From the NCBI GenBank assembly GCA_964581895.1, contig CAZOPR010000006.1:1-64000 (forward strand): a DNA stretch of 64,000 nucleotides, written 5' to 3'. Below the pieces are notes generated by a model that saw only the letters and a program-made list of their open reading frames with translations, was not told the origin of the DNA and did not search any database. Of the stretch, positions 8,943 through 18,049 are shown one piece after another; positions within the stretch are counted from its first letter, which is position 1; every line of letters begins with the position of its first letter. The translations under genes were made by a program, and so were the position numbers. The stretch is from Exilispira sp964581895 (lineage in GTDB: Bacteria; Spirochaetota; JAAYUW01).

Positions 8943-10392
8943 ATGTTTAAAAAATATTTTAAACAAATTACTTTTTTATTTTTCTTTATTTTGTTGGTGA
9001 CAGTTCTTTTTGCCTGTCAAATAACTGCTTCAGCTCAGATAACAAATGTTACAATAACCATTAAGGCAAATGTTAAGGCTCAGGTATATATTGGTAATAT
9101 TTACAAGGGTGATACACCTTTGACATTAAAGATTGGTATAGGAAAATATCCTTTGAAATTAATGGCAAATGGTTATCAAACATTTGAGACAGTTATAACA
9201 GTTTCGACAACAGGCCCAAAAGAATTTAGTTTTACTTTACAACCTGTTGGGACAACCAATACAACAACAACCACCACAACTACAACTTCAAACAGCAAGG
9301 CAAGACTTATCGTTAAAGCTGATATCCCCTGTTACATATATTCAAATAATATTAGAATTGGTATGACTCCACTTGATGTGCAAATGTATCCTGGTACCTA
9401 TGAGATAAAAGCTGAACCTACGGATAAATCTTATGCTCCAAAAACTGAAAAGATTAATCTTAGTAAAGGACAGGTTCTTGAACTTAATTTTAAGTTTATT
9501 CAGCCTCAACCGCAACTATATTCAGTTACAATAAATTCAAATATTCCAGCACAGGTATTGATAAACAATAATCCTGCTGGAAATACTCCTTTGACAATAA
9601 ATCTTGCAGCTGGAACATATACAATAACATTAAATCCTTTACAAGGCGGATATTCAAGCTNNNNNNNNNNNNNNNNNNNNNNNNNNNNNNNNNNNNNNNN
9701 NNNNNNNNNNNNNNNNNNNNNNNNNNNNNNNNNNNNNNNNNNNNNNNNNNNNNNNNNNNNCTCAACTATATTCTGTTACTATAAACTCAAATGTTCCAGC
9801 ACAGGTATTGATAAATAATAATCCTGCTGGAAATACTCCTTTGACAACAAATTTAGCAGCTGGAACATATACAATAACATTAAATCCTTTACAAGGCGGA
9901 TATTCAAGCTTGACTCAAACGATAACTGTATCCGCTCCAAATCAGGTATTTAACTTCACATTAAATCCTCAACTATATTCTGTTACTATAAACTCAAATG
10001 TTCCAGCACAGGTATTGATAAACAATAATCCTGTTGGAAATACTTCTTTGACAATAAATCTTGCAGCTGGGACATACACAATAACTTTGAATCCTTTACA
10101 AGGCGGGTATTCAAGCTTGACTCAAACTATAGTAGTATCCCAGCCAAATCAGGTTTTTAACTTTACATTAAACGCTATAACTGGGAATATTATCTTTAAT
10201 TTACCAAATGATGCAAAAGTCTTTATAAATGGTCAACCAGTGCAATTTAAGGCAAACTCACAGATGGCTTTTCCTGCTGGAACTTACACTATAAGGATAG
10301 AATATCATGGTCTTGTTGTAGAAAAAACCATTACAATTACTGCAAATCAGACAATTACAATATCAATAGGGTTAAATATTATAGTAAGTTAA
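8943..10392 (+). CDS. PEGA-repeat exported protein, interrupted by an assembly gap
   Basis: One gene, apparently split by the 100-N gap. The ATG at 8943 has GGAGG eight bases upstream; the earlier in-frame TTG overlaps that ribosome-binding site. After a signal peptide (possible lipobox VLFAC, or cleavage at ASA) come successive PEGA modules, recognisable from V.I(N/G)(N)..GNTPL.(I/L)....G.Y.(I/L). A Thr-rich linker follows the first. Three later modules are near-identical 207-bp units, and a divergent C-terminal module ends the protein. PEGA proteins are usually envelope-associated. The frame shift across the N run fits an arbitrary gap size rather than a mutation. Confidence 0.8.
9511..10174 (+). 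repeat. Tandem 207-bp (69-codon) PEGA repeat array
   Basis: Units begin at 9511, 9761 and 9968. The last two are exactly 207 bases apart and differ at few positions; the first is interrupted by the N gap after 150 bases. Near-identity at DNA level implies recent duplication or homogenisation. If only the rest of the first unit is missing, the real gap is 57 bases; each hidden copy adds 207. Both options restore the reading frame. Confidence 0.9.
9661..9760. other. Assembly gap (100 N)
   Basis: Exactly 100 N, the conventional placeholder for a gap of unknown length. It falls inside near-identical tandem repeats, which explains why assembly broke here. The true length should be a multiple of three if the gene is intact. 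Confidence 0.97.
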
Positions 10393-10489
10393 TTTTAGTA
10401 AATTTGCTTTAGTTTAATAATTTATGATTATATTGAATTAAATTGTTGTATTTAAATCTTAAAGCAAGAAAGTTTTATTAAATTTAAAT

Positions 10490-10526
10490 AAAGGGTGGAT
10501 TAGTTAACTAATCTACCCTTTTTTTA
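10490..10526 (+). terminator. Intrinsic terminator after the PEGA gene
   Basis: Arms AAGGGTGGATTAG and CTAATCTACCCTT (one G-T pair) enclose TTAA and are followed by a T-run. It separates the PEGA gene from carbamate kinase. Confidence 0.9.
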
Positions 10527-10531
10527 TAACC

Positions 10532-10557
10532 TTGACAATTAGTTTTAATATTATAAT
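10532..10557 (+). promoter_or_regulatory. Possible promoter of the carbamate kinase gene
   Basis: A perfect TTGACA at 10532-10537 and a perfect TATAAT at 10552-10557 lie just after the terminator and before arcC. The spacer is only 14 bases, well below the optimal 17, so either box may act alone or the match may be chance. Confidence 0.4.
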
Positions 10558-10592
10558 TTTTAATCCCTAAGTAATTATCATAAGGAGAAATA

Positions 10593-11537
10593 ATGAAAAA
10601 GAAAACCGCAGTCATTGCTATTGGTGGAAATTCTCTTATTAAACAAGGTCAAAAAGGAACTTTTGAAGAGCAGTATAATGCCGTTATTGACACAGTAGAA
10701 AATGTTATAGAGTTAATAAAAAGTGGTTATAGAGTAGTTATTACTCATGGGAATGGACCTCAGGTTGGAAATGTCTTAATCCAATCCGAAGCAGGGAAAA
10801 ACCAGGTTCCAACTATTCCATTAGATGTAGCTGGTGCCTTTACTCAGGGTGGCATGGGATATATGATATCTCAGGTTATAAAAAATCATCTTGAAGAGCA
10901 TAATCTTGAATATGATGTTGCAACAATTGTAACACAGGTTTTAGTTGATAAAAATGATAAGGCTTTTACTAATCCAACAAAACCAGTAGGACCTTTTTAT
11001 AAGACAAAAGAAGAACTTGCAGAAAAGATTGCAAAAGAGGGCTGGGTTGTTGTTGAAGATGCAGGAAGAGGCTATAGAAGAGTTGTAGCTTCTCCAAAAC
11101 CTTTAGATATAATTGAAAAGAATGTAATTGTCGATTTAATAAATAATGATGTTATCGTTATAGCTGTTGGTGGTGGCGGTATCCCGGTAATAGAAGAAAA
11201 TAAAAAACTTAAAGGTATCGCTGCTGTTATAGATAAGGATTTTGCTTCATCACTTTTAGCTTCTGAAATCAAAGCTGACCTTTTCATTATTTCCACTGGA
11301 GTTGAAAAGGTTGCATTAAACTTCAATAAACCAGATATGAAGTTAATTGATAAGATGACTGTAAAAGAATGTAAAAAATATATTGAAGAAGGTCATTTTG
11401 CAAAAGGTAGTATGCTACCAAAAATAGAAGCTTCTATAAAATTCCTTGAAAATGGCGGTAAGCATGTAATCATAACAAGTCCAGAAAAGATTTTTGAAGC
11501 GGTTAATAATAAAACAGGTACTCATATTTTTTCTTAA
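10593..11537 (+). CDS. arcC: Carbamate kinase
   Basis: Catalyses carbamoyl phosphate + ADP to carbamate + ATP (reversible), the ATP-yielding last step of arginine deiminase and related fermentations. The 314 residues match the family in length and sequence: AIGGNSLIK at the N-terminus, VITHGNGPQVGN, TQGGMGYMI, PTKPVGPFY, GRGYRRVVASPKP, VGGGGIPV and DKDFASSLLA. Strong ribosome-binding site AAGGAG. No arginine deiminase or ornithine/putrescine carbamoyltransferase lies in the window, so the carbamoyl-phosphate source is not shown. It appears monocistronic. Confidence 0.96.
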   Translation: MKKKTAVIAIGGNSLIKQGQKGTFEEQYNAVIDTVENVIELIKSGYRVVITHGNGPQVGNVLIQSEAGKNQVPTIPLDVAGAFTQGGMGYMISQVIKNHLEEHNLEYDVATIVTQVLVDKNDKAFTNPTKPVGPFYKTKEELAEKIAKEGWVVVEDAGRGYRRVVASPKPLDIIEKNVIVDLINNDVIVIAVGGGGIPVIEENKKLKGIAAVIDKDFASSLLASEIKADLFIISTGVEKVALNFNKPDMKLIDKMTVKECKKYIEEGHFAKGSMLPKIEASIKFLENGGKHVIITSPEKIFEAVNNKTGTHIFS

Positions 11538-11782
11538 TGCATAATTTTATTTCATTAGTTATTTTTATTATTTATTTTATTGCTTAAATATTATTTTACA
11601 GCTTAAATTGCTTCTTTTTTTAATACTTATAATGCTTTTTATTTTGATATTTTTGTGATTTAAATTTTAAAATTTATTGTTTGTATTTAATATTCTTATT
11701 TTATACATATATTACTAAATTTTGGATTTTATTATAATTTTTTTTATTATAAATTTAAGATAATTTAAGGGAATTGAAAATT

Positions 11783-12304
11783 ATGATTTCTTTCGAACAA
11801 TTTCAAAACTTAATCAAACTATATATTCCCGATAATTTTAAGTTTAAGTGTTTCGATTGCGGAGATTGCTGTAGACATGAATCAGGTTATATATTTTTAC
11901 TTGATGATGAGATAAAAGTAATATCAAAATATTTTAAGATACGAAAAGAGGAATTTTTACATAATTTTGCTTTCAAGTTTAGTAATTCAGTTTATTCGCT
12001 TAAAGAAAAAGAAAATTTTGATTGTATTTTCTGGGATGAAAGTTGTAGAAATGGCAAAGGTGGATGTTCTATCTATAAAATAAGACCTATTCAATGCAAA
12101 GACTTTCCATTCTGGATTTCTACATTTAGTAGCAAAGAGAATTTTGAAGAGCAAGCAAGTCGTTGCAAGGGGATTATGGCTAAAGATGGAAGATTATACT
12201 CATCAATCGAAATTTATAAACTTGTATATATGGATATAAAAAAAAGAGAGATTCAGTATAAAAGCTTTTTAGATGAAGAAACAATAAAACTTTTATATTA
12301 TTGA
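11783..12304 (+). CDS. YkgJ-type cysteine-cluster protein
   Basis: The 173-residue protein carries the cluster CFDCGDCC (Cys 23, 26, 29, 30), later Cys residues in DCIFWDESC and GGCSIYKIRPIQCKDFPFW, and a final SRCKG. This is the pattern of the YkgJ/UPF0153 zinc- or iron-binding family, whose biochemical role is unsettled. I chose the ATG at 11783, which has AAGGGA about ten bases upstream; the TTG at 11774 is too close to it. Followed by a Nudix gene after about 40 bases, perhaps co-transcribed. Confidence 0.8.
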   Translation: MISFEQFQNLIKLYIPDNFKFKCFDCGDCCRHESGYIFLLDDEIKVISKYFKIRKEEFLHNFAFKFSNSVYSLKEKENFDCIFWDESCRNGKGGCSIYKIRPIQCKDFPFWISTFSSKENFEEQASRCKGIMAKDGRLYSSIEIYKLVYMDIKKREIQYKSFLDEETIKLLYY

Positions 12305-12345
12305 TGCTATATTATTAACTTATATTATTGATGGGGATAATAAAA

Positions 12346-12876
12346 ATGAAGCTTATTCCAATGGGAAAAATCATTCTTAATAAAGGGAAATATCTATCAT
12401 TTTGTAAAAGAGGTTTTTTAGATAAGGAAGGGAAAAAAAGGGAGTATGAATTTGTTGAAAGAAATAATGATCAAAAAGCAGTTGTTCTGATAGGTGAAAA
12501 AGATGAAAATTTACTTTTGATTAAACAATATAGAGTTCCTATCTGCGATTATGTCATAGAATTTCCAGCAGGACTTATTGAAAATAATGAAAATATTGAA
12601 GATGCAGCTATAAGAGAGCTTTTAGAAGAAACAGGGTACAATGGCAAAATAAAAGAAATTTCACCAATTACCTTAACTTCAGCTGGTTTAACTACAGAGC
12701 AAGTCTATTTTTTAAAAATTGATATTTTAAGCTACTCTGGTTCAAATTGCGAATCTTCTGAAGATATTGAAGTCATTTGGGTAGATAAAAAGAGATGGGA
12801 AGATTTGAAAAAATCTAATATATTTATAAATGGTTGGGTATATTCTTATCTTGAGGGAAAGTATAATAATAATTAA
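12346..12876 (+). CDS. Nudix hydrolase, ADP-ribose pyrophosphatase type
   Basis: The 176-residue protein contains a perfect Nudix box (G-x5-E-x7-RE-U-xEE-x-G-U) within GLIENNENIEDAAIRELLEE plus TGY. It is preceded by YRVPICDYVIEFPAGL, the E.PAG element of the ADP-ribose pyrophosphatase group. Expected activity is hydrolysis of ADP-ribose or similar nucleoside diphosphates, with Mg2+ bound by the Glu residues. The ATG at 12346 has GGGG nine bases upstream; the earlier TTG/ATG pair is less well placed. Exact substrate not determinable. Confidence 0.87.
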   Translation: MKLIPMGKIILNKGKYLSFCKRGFLDKEGKKREYEFVERNNDQKAVVLIGEKDENLLLIKQYRVPICDYVIEFPAGLIENNENIEDAAIRELLEETGYNGKIKEISPITLTSAGLTTEQVYFLKIDILSYSGSNCESSEDIEVIWVDKKRWEDLKKSNIFINGWVYSYLEGKYNNN

Positions 12877-12974
12877 ACAATCAACTTAAAAGTAGAAAGT
12901 TTACTACTATAAAAGCTTTTGAATCTACTAATAGGAAAATGGTACAAGTAATGAAATAGTTGGAGAAGATTTAT

Positions 12975-13286
12975 ATGTTATATTATATTTTAGCAGGAAT
13001 CTTATTTTTAATTGTCATAGTTATCTATTATATACTATTGGCTAAAAATAAAAGTGTTGTTGATACATCTGAAAAGATAAACGATGCTATGGGGAATTAT
13101 TTTATACTTTTATCCAGTTTCGACAAGGTTCTTAAGGAAAATGATGAAAAAGCAAAAAAAGAAAAAGTTTTATTATTAAAATCAAAAGCAGAAAAATACT
13201 TAGAGCAATATCCGGGTTCCGCATATAGAAAAGATATAGAAAAATTAGTCGAAAAATTAACTGAGATAGAAAAATCTATGCAATAA
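12975..13286 (+). CDS. Small single-pass membrane protein, function unknown
   Basis: About 103 residues. Residues 2-23 form one hydrophobic membrane helix (YYILAGILFLIVIVIYYILL). The rest is charged, Lys/Glu-rich and probably helical, ending EKLVEKLTEIEKSMQ. Short helices around a YLEQYPGSAYRKDIEKL segment faintly recall a TPR-like hairpin. GGAGAAG precedes the ATG at 12975; the TTG at 12960 overlaps that site. Its last 11 bases overlap the end of the convergent Memo-like gene. Family not recognised. Confidence 0.65.
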   Translation: MLYYILAGILFLIVIVIYYILLAKNKSVVDTSEKINDAMGNYFILLSSFDKVLKENDEKAKKEKVLLLKSKAEKYLEQYPGSAYRKDIEKLVEKLTEIEKSMQ

Positions 13287-14124
13287 ATGATACATAACCA
13301 ACAAATGAAGCAGATGGGAAAATATTATAAGAAGAATCATAAGATAAAATATAGCCTTTTTTAGAGCCTTTAATAGATGCATATGCAATTGCAGTAGTTA
13401 AAGAATTTGGCGAACAGCTATTTTGATGTTTATCTATAATTATTTCAATGGAGTCATAATCAAGTTTTTCTAAGGTATTTAGCAATATCTTATCATTTTC
13501 ACAAGCCCACTTATATGCTTTTTCCCCAGTCCCAGCAGGAGTAAAGCCGTAATTTGGTCCATAATGTGTAAGATCAGAGGAAGCAACTACGATACAATTT
13601 TTAACTTTATCTGAAAAAAATTGAGCAATCGAAAGCGCCTCTTGCATTGGTGGATAAAGGCCTATAAATTTGGCATATGGAAAAAAATACTTTATAAAAG
13701 GCATATTTACCTCAATAGTGTTATCTGAAAAGATGCTTGTTTCATCAATAGTTTCGAATAGTTTCTTGTATTCATTTATTAAATTCATTTCTACTTCTAT
13801 ATTGCCAAAAGGAGTTTCACAAGAGTCATAGTTCAAAACTATAGTGTTTTCAGAATATTTTAAGTGTCCTCCAAAATAGATGACAAGCTCTATTTTCTGG
13901 CTAGACTTTTCTGCAATCTCTTTAGCTTTCGCAAAAGAAAGGTATGAAAGATGACCTGAAAACTCCCAACCAGCATGAGGAACTATTATTGAATTTACAT
14001 TTTTAAGATCAAGATTAATTGAAGAAGGTTTAACTATACTTTCAAATTTCTTAAAATTTTCCAGACATTTTTTCTCGTCAGCTGGATACCAACCTGAAGG
14101 TAATGTTCTTTTTCTAATTCTCAT
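13276..14124 (-). CDS. amrB: Memo-like protein (AmmeMemoRadiSam system protein B)
   Basis: 282 residues matching the MEMO1 family: the opening R.R.LPSGWYPAD, SIIVPHAGWEFSGHLSYLSFA, YFGGH, VVASSDLTHYGPNYGFTPAG, a late NSCSP Cys and the ending GYVSF. Its two His and one Cys match the metal-ligand positions of the family. In many prokaryotes it sits with an AMMECR1 protein and a radical SAM enzyme; neither partner is adjacent here. The biochemical role is unresolved. The ATG has an AGAGGA ribosome-binding site. Confidence 0.85.
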   Translation of the reverse strand: MRIRKRTLPSGWYPADEKKCLENFKKFESIVKPSSINLDLKNVNSIIVPHAGWEFSGHLSYLSFAKAKEIAEKSSQKIELVIYFGGHLKYSENTIVLNYDSCETPFGNIEVEMNLINEYKKLFETIDETSIFSDNTIEVNMPFIKYFFPYAKFIGLYPPMQEALSIAQFFSDKVKNCIVVASSDLTHYGPNYGFTPAGTGEKAYKWACENDKILLNTLEKLDYDSIEIIIDKHQNSCSPNSLTTAIAYASIKGSKKGYILSYDSSYNIFPSASFVGYVSFIA

Positions 14125-14340
14125 ACTTTTTCCTCTAATTTTATTTTAATATAAATATGAAATGTTGTCAAGAGCTATTTATAAAAATTAACTATATGCC
14201 TTTATTTGATAATAAAATTTTTTATTATTTTAACTTATAAAAATTACGTTGAATAATTTAAAAACTTATATATAATTTTACTGAGAAAGGAATTTAAAGT
14301 TGTAAAGAAAAAAAATATTGCTAAACTACCTAAAAGAAGA

Positions 14341-15423
14341 TTGGGGGTATTTTTGATTTTTTCCTTCTCAAAAAAAGGCACTTTAATAATTTTCATTATC
14401 TTAATATCATCTTTATTTGTATCATGGTTTTCTCATATTACTAAAATAGACATATATAGTTTGCTACCAGATAGAGTTGAAGAAGAGACAGAAATCACTT
14501 CAATAAAGATACATTATCCAGTTAATAATGATATTATTGATTCTTACTATCAAAAATTTGAACTTTACTCAAAGCAAGACTATTTGAATTTATTAAAATC
14601 TTTTGCTCCAGCATATTCTATAATTAGAGAAATATTAAAATCGAAAGGTTTTGACCCACAATTTGTAAATCTTTTGTGGTGTGAGTCTCAATTCAAAATT
14701 GATGCTCAAAGCCATATGGGAGCTGTTGGTCCATGGCAATTTATGAAAGAAACAGCAAGACTTGTAGGAATAAAAGTTTCAGAAATAGATGAAAGAAAAG
14801 ATATCTATATCTCCACAATTGGTTTTATGAGGCATTTTTCTTATTTATATAATAAATTTGGTAGTCTTGAATTAGCTATTGCTGCATATAATTGTGGGGA
14901 TGGCAAAGTAAAATCTATAGTTTCAAAGTATAATACTAAAAATTTCTGGGATTTACTTAAAATGGGAGCATTTCCAAAAGAAACTGCTCAATATGTCCCG
15001 AAGTTTCTTGCAATTTCGAAATGGGCAGAAAGAAATGAACCTTTGATAGATAAGATACTTGATAGTACTGGAAGTACTTATTATGTTATAAAGATCAGTA
15101 TTCAAACTGAAGATTCTTATAGATTATTAAAAGATCTGATTAATAAAAAGCCTTTTGTATTAAAATTCAATAGACATCTTACTGACTTAAAAAAATCAAA
15201 TAACCCTGTAAATATCCTACTTGATGAGTCCAGTCTTGAGTATCTTGTTGAAAATATGAATTATGAAAGTGAAAAGAATTCGAAACCTGTAGCATCCATT
15301 ATTCAAATAAATTTTCCTATAGAAAAAACAAAGATGATAGAAAGTATGTTTAGTTCAAATAGTTCTATAACAAAACAGGTAACAACAGTAAACATGCCCT
15401 ATGAAAGCCCTTTTGCGCATTAA
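14341..15423 (+). CDS. Membrane-anchored lytic transglycosylase (SLT/MltD type)
   Basis: Cleaves peptidoglycan between MurNAc and GlcNAc. The SLT domain starts at LLWCESQFKIDAQS, whose Glu is the probable catalytic acid, and continues GAVGPWQFM and AIAAYNCGDGKV. An N-terminal membrane segment (VFLIFSFS to FVSW) places it on the outer face of the inner membrane. No LysM domain is seen. The start is uncertain: the TTG at 14341 lacks a good ribosome-binding site, while AAAGG at 14286-14290 precedes in-frame Lys-rich codons with no standard start. It could supply the peptidoglycan cutting that the short FlgJ lacks (inference). Confidence 0.82.
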   Translation: MGVFLIFSFSKKGTLIIFIILISSLFVSWFSHITKIDIYSLLPDRVEEETEITSIKIHYPVNNDIIDSYYQKFELYSKQDYLNLLKSFAPAYSIIREILKSKGFDPQFVNLLWCESQFKIDAQSHMGAVGPWQFMKETARLVGIKVSEIDERKDIYISTIGFMRHFSYLYNKFGSLELAIAAYNCGDGKVKSIVSKYNTKNFWDLLKMGAFPKETAQYVPKFLAISKWAERNEPLIDKILDSTGSTYYVIKISIQTEDSYRLLKDLINKKPFVLKFNRHLTDLKKSNNPVNILLDESSLEYLVENMNYESEKNSKPVASIIQINFPIEKTKMIESMFSSNSSITKQVTTVNMPYESPFAH

Positions 15424-15452
15424 TTTTATTAATAAAATATAGGAGTTGCCTT

Positions 15453-16682
15453 ATGGGTTTTAATGATGAGATGTTTGAGTCTCATATTTCAATTGCTTCA
15501 AGCACAATGAAAAGATCTGTCATTCGCGAACTTTTAAAACTTGTAGAAAAGCCAGAAATAATTTCTTTCGCTGGTGGACTTCCAGCCCCAAACACATTTC
15601 CAGTGGAAGAATTAAAAGAAATAGTCACTACATCACTATCAAAATATGGTAACATAATGTTACAATATGGCTCAACAGAGGGTGATGCAAGGTTAAAAAG
15701 ATTACTATTGAAAAGATTTATGGATAAAACTACAATAAAAAACTTGAATGAGAATAATATTCTAATAGTTTCTGCCTCACAGCAAGCTTTAGATATGGTA
15801 GGTAAACTTTTTATAGATAGAGATGATTTAATTATGGTTGAAAACCCTTCTTATCTTGGTGGATTAAGCGCTTTTAGAGCTTATGGTGCTAAGATGGTTG
15901 GTGTAGATTTAGAAGATGATGGAATCAATATTGAACAGTTTGAAGAAAAATTAACAAAAATTTATAATTCTGGTAAAAAGATTAAGTTTTTTTATACTAT
16001 ACCAGACTTTCAAAATCCAGCGGGGGTCTGCACATCTTTAGAGAAAAGGAAAAAGATAATAGAAATTGCTGATAAGTATGATTTTATGATCATCGAAGAT
16101 GCTCCTTATAAAGAATTAAGATATGAAAAACAGGATTTACCTTATCTATATGAACTTGATCCATCTGGTAGAGTGATTGGTTTATTTACATTTTCAAAAA
16201 TCTATTGTCCAGGTTTAAGACTCGGATGGATTATCGCACATCCAAAAGTTATAGACAAGCTTGTCATCATAAAGCAGGCAGTCGATCTATGTACCGCCCC
16301 TTTTAACCAGATAATAACTGCGGAATACATGGAAAGAGGTCTTTTGGAAGGAAGAATACAGAAGAATATTGAACTTTATACAAAAAGAAAAAATTTAATG
16401 CTTAATGCATTTGAAAAATATTTCCCTCAAGGTAAAGGGATAAAATGGACAAAACCAGAGGGTGGTTTATTCTTATGGGTATCTTTACCAGAAAATATAA
16501 ATACGGAAGAGTTGTTTTTTGATGTTATAAAAAATAATGTCGCTTATGTTATAGGCTCTGCTTTTTATGGTGATGAACCAAAATATAACTCTTTTAGAAT
16601 GAACTTTTCTTACCCTACAGAAGAAAAGATAGAAGAAGGTGTCAAAAGATTAGCAGATGTCTTAAAGAAAAAACTCTCTTAA
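15453..16682 (+). CDS. PLP-dependent aminotransferase, 2-aminoadipate/LysN-like group
   Basis: Fold-type I aminotransferase of 409 residues. Motifs include ISFAGGLPAPNTFP, LQYGSTEGDARLK, YTIPDFQNPAGV, IIEDAPYKELRY and the PLP-lysine region FTFSKIYCPGLRLGW. This pattern (AGG.P....FP, P.FQNP.G) is that of the MocR-like aminotransferases without a DNA-binding domain, such as 2-aminoadipate or aromatic/branched-chain transaminases. AGGAG precedes the ATG. It follows the transglycosylase by 29 bases without evident functional link. Substrate not assignable. Confidence 0.88.
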   Translation: MGFNDEMFESHISIASSTMKRSVIRELLKLVEKPEIISFAGGLPAPNTFPVEELKEIVTTSLSKYGNIMLQYGSTEGDARLKRLLLKRFMDKTTIKNLNENNILIVSASQQALDMVGKLFIDRDDLIMVENPSYLGGLSAFRAYGAKMVGVDLEDDGINIEQFEEKLTKIYNSGKKIKFFYTIPDFQNPAGVCTSLEKRKKIIEIADKYDFMIIEDAPYKELRYEKQDLPYLYELDPSGRVIGLFTFSKIYCPGLRLGWIIAHPKVIDKLVIIKQAVDLCTAPFNQIITAEYMERGLLEGRIQKNIELYTKRKNLMLNAFEKYFPQGKGIKWTKPEGGLFLWVSLPENINTEELFFDVIKNNVAYVIGSAFYGDEPKYNSFRMNFSYPTEEKIEEGVKRLADVLKKKLS

Positions 16683-16688
16683 GTTTTT

Positions 16689-17945
16689 TTACTTGTTGTT
16701 GGAACTATCATTGCTATTTTCAGTAGTATTTTGCGACTGTTCTGATGGTGTTTCATCTGATTGGGAAGAAGTTGTATTGTTTCCATTACTGCTACTGCTA
16801 TTATTGTTATTGAAGTTTTCTTCACTATCTTTCATAGTCATACTTACAAAAGGTATATTTATCTTGCCTTCAGCTATTGCATTTGAAACAGTAAATATAG
16901 CATCTTTTATTTGTTGAGGGATAAGAAGATCAAATTCATGAAAAGATGCAAGTCCTACTGCTCCATCTTTTATTCCTAATCTTAAAACACCAGAGCTAAA
17001 TCCAAAAAGAAAACTTTTCTTTAAATAGTAGTAAAGTGAAACTGAAATTTTTTTGATTGCAGAAGTAACTACATTATCAGGAGCAAAAATATTTTGGTCA
17101 TATTCATAACCTATAATAAAGTTATTTCCAAGATATGCCGCTTGTATTGCAGCAGGGCTGCCTTTACCACATAGTTGAAATATTATATCTGCATTATTTT
17201 GATAAAGTGAAGATGTTGTTTTTCTAATCAGGTAAAAATCATTTTCATCATCAATTTCACTAGTAAAAATCTGGCAATCTTTATTTACAGATAGGACTCC
17301 AAGATTAAAACCAAATTCATATCTTGTTTTACTGTCATCTTTTTTAGTTAACACCACACCTAAGATATTATCTGGATTTAACCTATTTGATACATTGTTA
17401 TAATCTTTAGTTAAAAATCCGGCAAATATTCCAGCTAAAAATCCAGCTTCTTCTTCTTTATATATTATCATGTTTAAGTTTTTTAAGTTGTTACTTTTCA
17501 AAAACTGGTCCATTTCAATATCATTGGAAAACATATCTATACCAATAAAAAATATATTTGGATTGTCATCTGCATATTTTATAAATTCATTTTTAATCTC
17601 TTTACCATATCCAATAATAATATTTGAATTACTTTGTATTGCTAATTGTATTTGATTACCAACTTTCTCGTATGATTCAGGGGTTAACAATATCAAAGAT
17701 ATAGGGAATTCTTTTTTTATTGCAAGTATACCCTTTAAGATTTCGCTACTAACATTGATTTTAGTAAAACCTTCTGGTTCTGAAATTATAGCGATAGTTG
17801 TATTTTGAGGATTAAAAATGAATTTTGATTGAGCATAAACTAAACTATTAAAATATTTTACCGGACTTAAATGTATAAAATTGGAAGGTAAAACAAAAAA
17901 AATAAGCAAAATAATTACTATTAAAAACTTAAAATAAAATCGCAC
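16689..17945 (-). CDS. Bmp/PnrA-family substrate-binding-like protein with a disordered tail
   Basis: The 418-residue protein has a long N-terminal hydrophobic stretch and a periplasmic-binding-protein body of the Bmp/Med family: AIISEPEGF, EEEAGFLAGIFAGFLTK, CGKGSPAAIQAAYLGN, VVTSAIKKISVSLY and GVLRLGIKDGAVGLA. Relatives bind purine nucleosides or riboflavin. Unusually, its last ~50 residues are a Ser/Asn/Thr/Gln tail. I chose GTG at 17945 with AAAGG eight bases upstream; the frame also opens at a TTG seven codons earlier. No transporter genes adjoin it. Confidence 0.78.
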   Translation of the reverse strand: MRFYFKFLIVIILLIFFVLPSNFIHLSPVKYFNSLVYAQSKFIFNPQNTTIAIISEPEGFTKINVSSEILKGILAIKKEFPISLILLTPESYEKVGNQIQLAIQSNSNIIIGYGKEIKNEFIKYADDNPNIFFIGIDMFSNDIEMDQFLKSNNLKNLNMIIYKEEEAGFLAGIFAGFLTKDYNNVSNRLNPDNILGVVLTKKDDSKTRYEFGFNLGVLSVNKDCQIFTSEIDDENDFYLIRKTTSSLYQNNADIIFQLCGKGSPAAIQAAYLGNNFIIGYEYDQNIFAPDNVVTSAIKKISVSLYYYLKKSFLFGFSSGVLRLGIKDGAVGLASFHEFDLLIPQQIKDAIFTVSNAIAEGKINIPFVSMTMKDSEENFNNNNSSSSNGNNTTSSQSDETPSEQSQNTTENSNDSSNNK

Positions 17946-18049
17946 AATATGCCTTTTATCAAACAAATTATATATTACTTTATAACTAAATATTAGTATA
18001 AAAGCAAAAAAAAAGATTTCAAATAAAAATATCTAAGTTTATTTCAAAA

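Noticed and set aside
9526..9765. Minus-strand ORF through the N run
   Set aside because: Mostly X residues and antisense to PEGA repeats; an artefact.
9511..10174. CRISPR-like array
   Set aside because: The 207-bp units are contiguous coding repeats for PEGA modules.
9808..10392. Separate PEGA gene starting at TTG 9808
   Set aside because: The frame is open leftwards to the N gap and begins mid-repeat with no ribosome-binding site; it is the 3' part of the gene starting at 8943.
11538..11782. Hidden gene in the 245-base gap after arcC
   Set aside because: Stop codons are frequent in all frames and no ribosome-binding site is present except that of the next gene.
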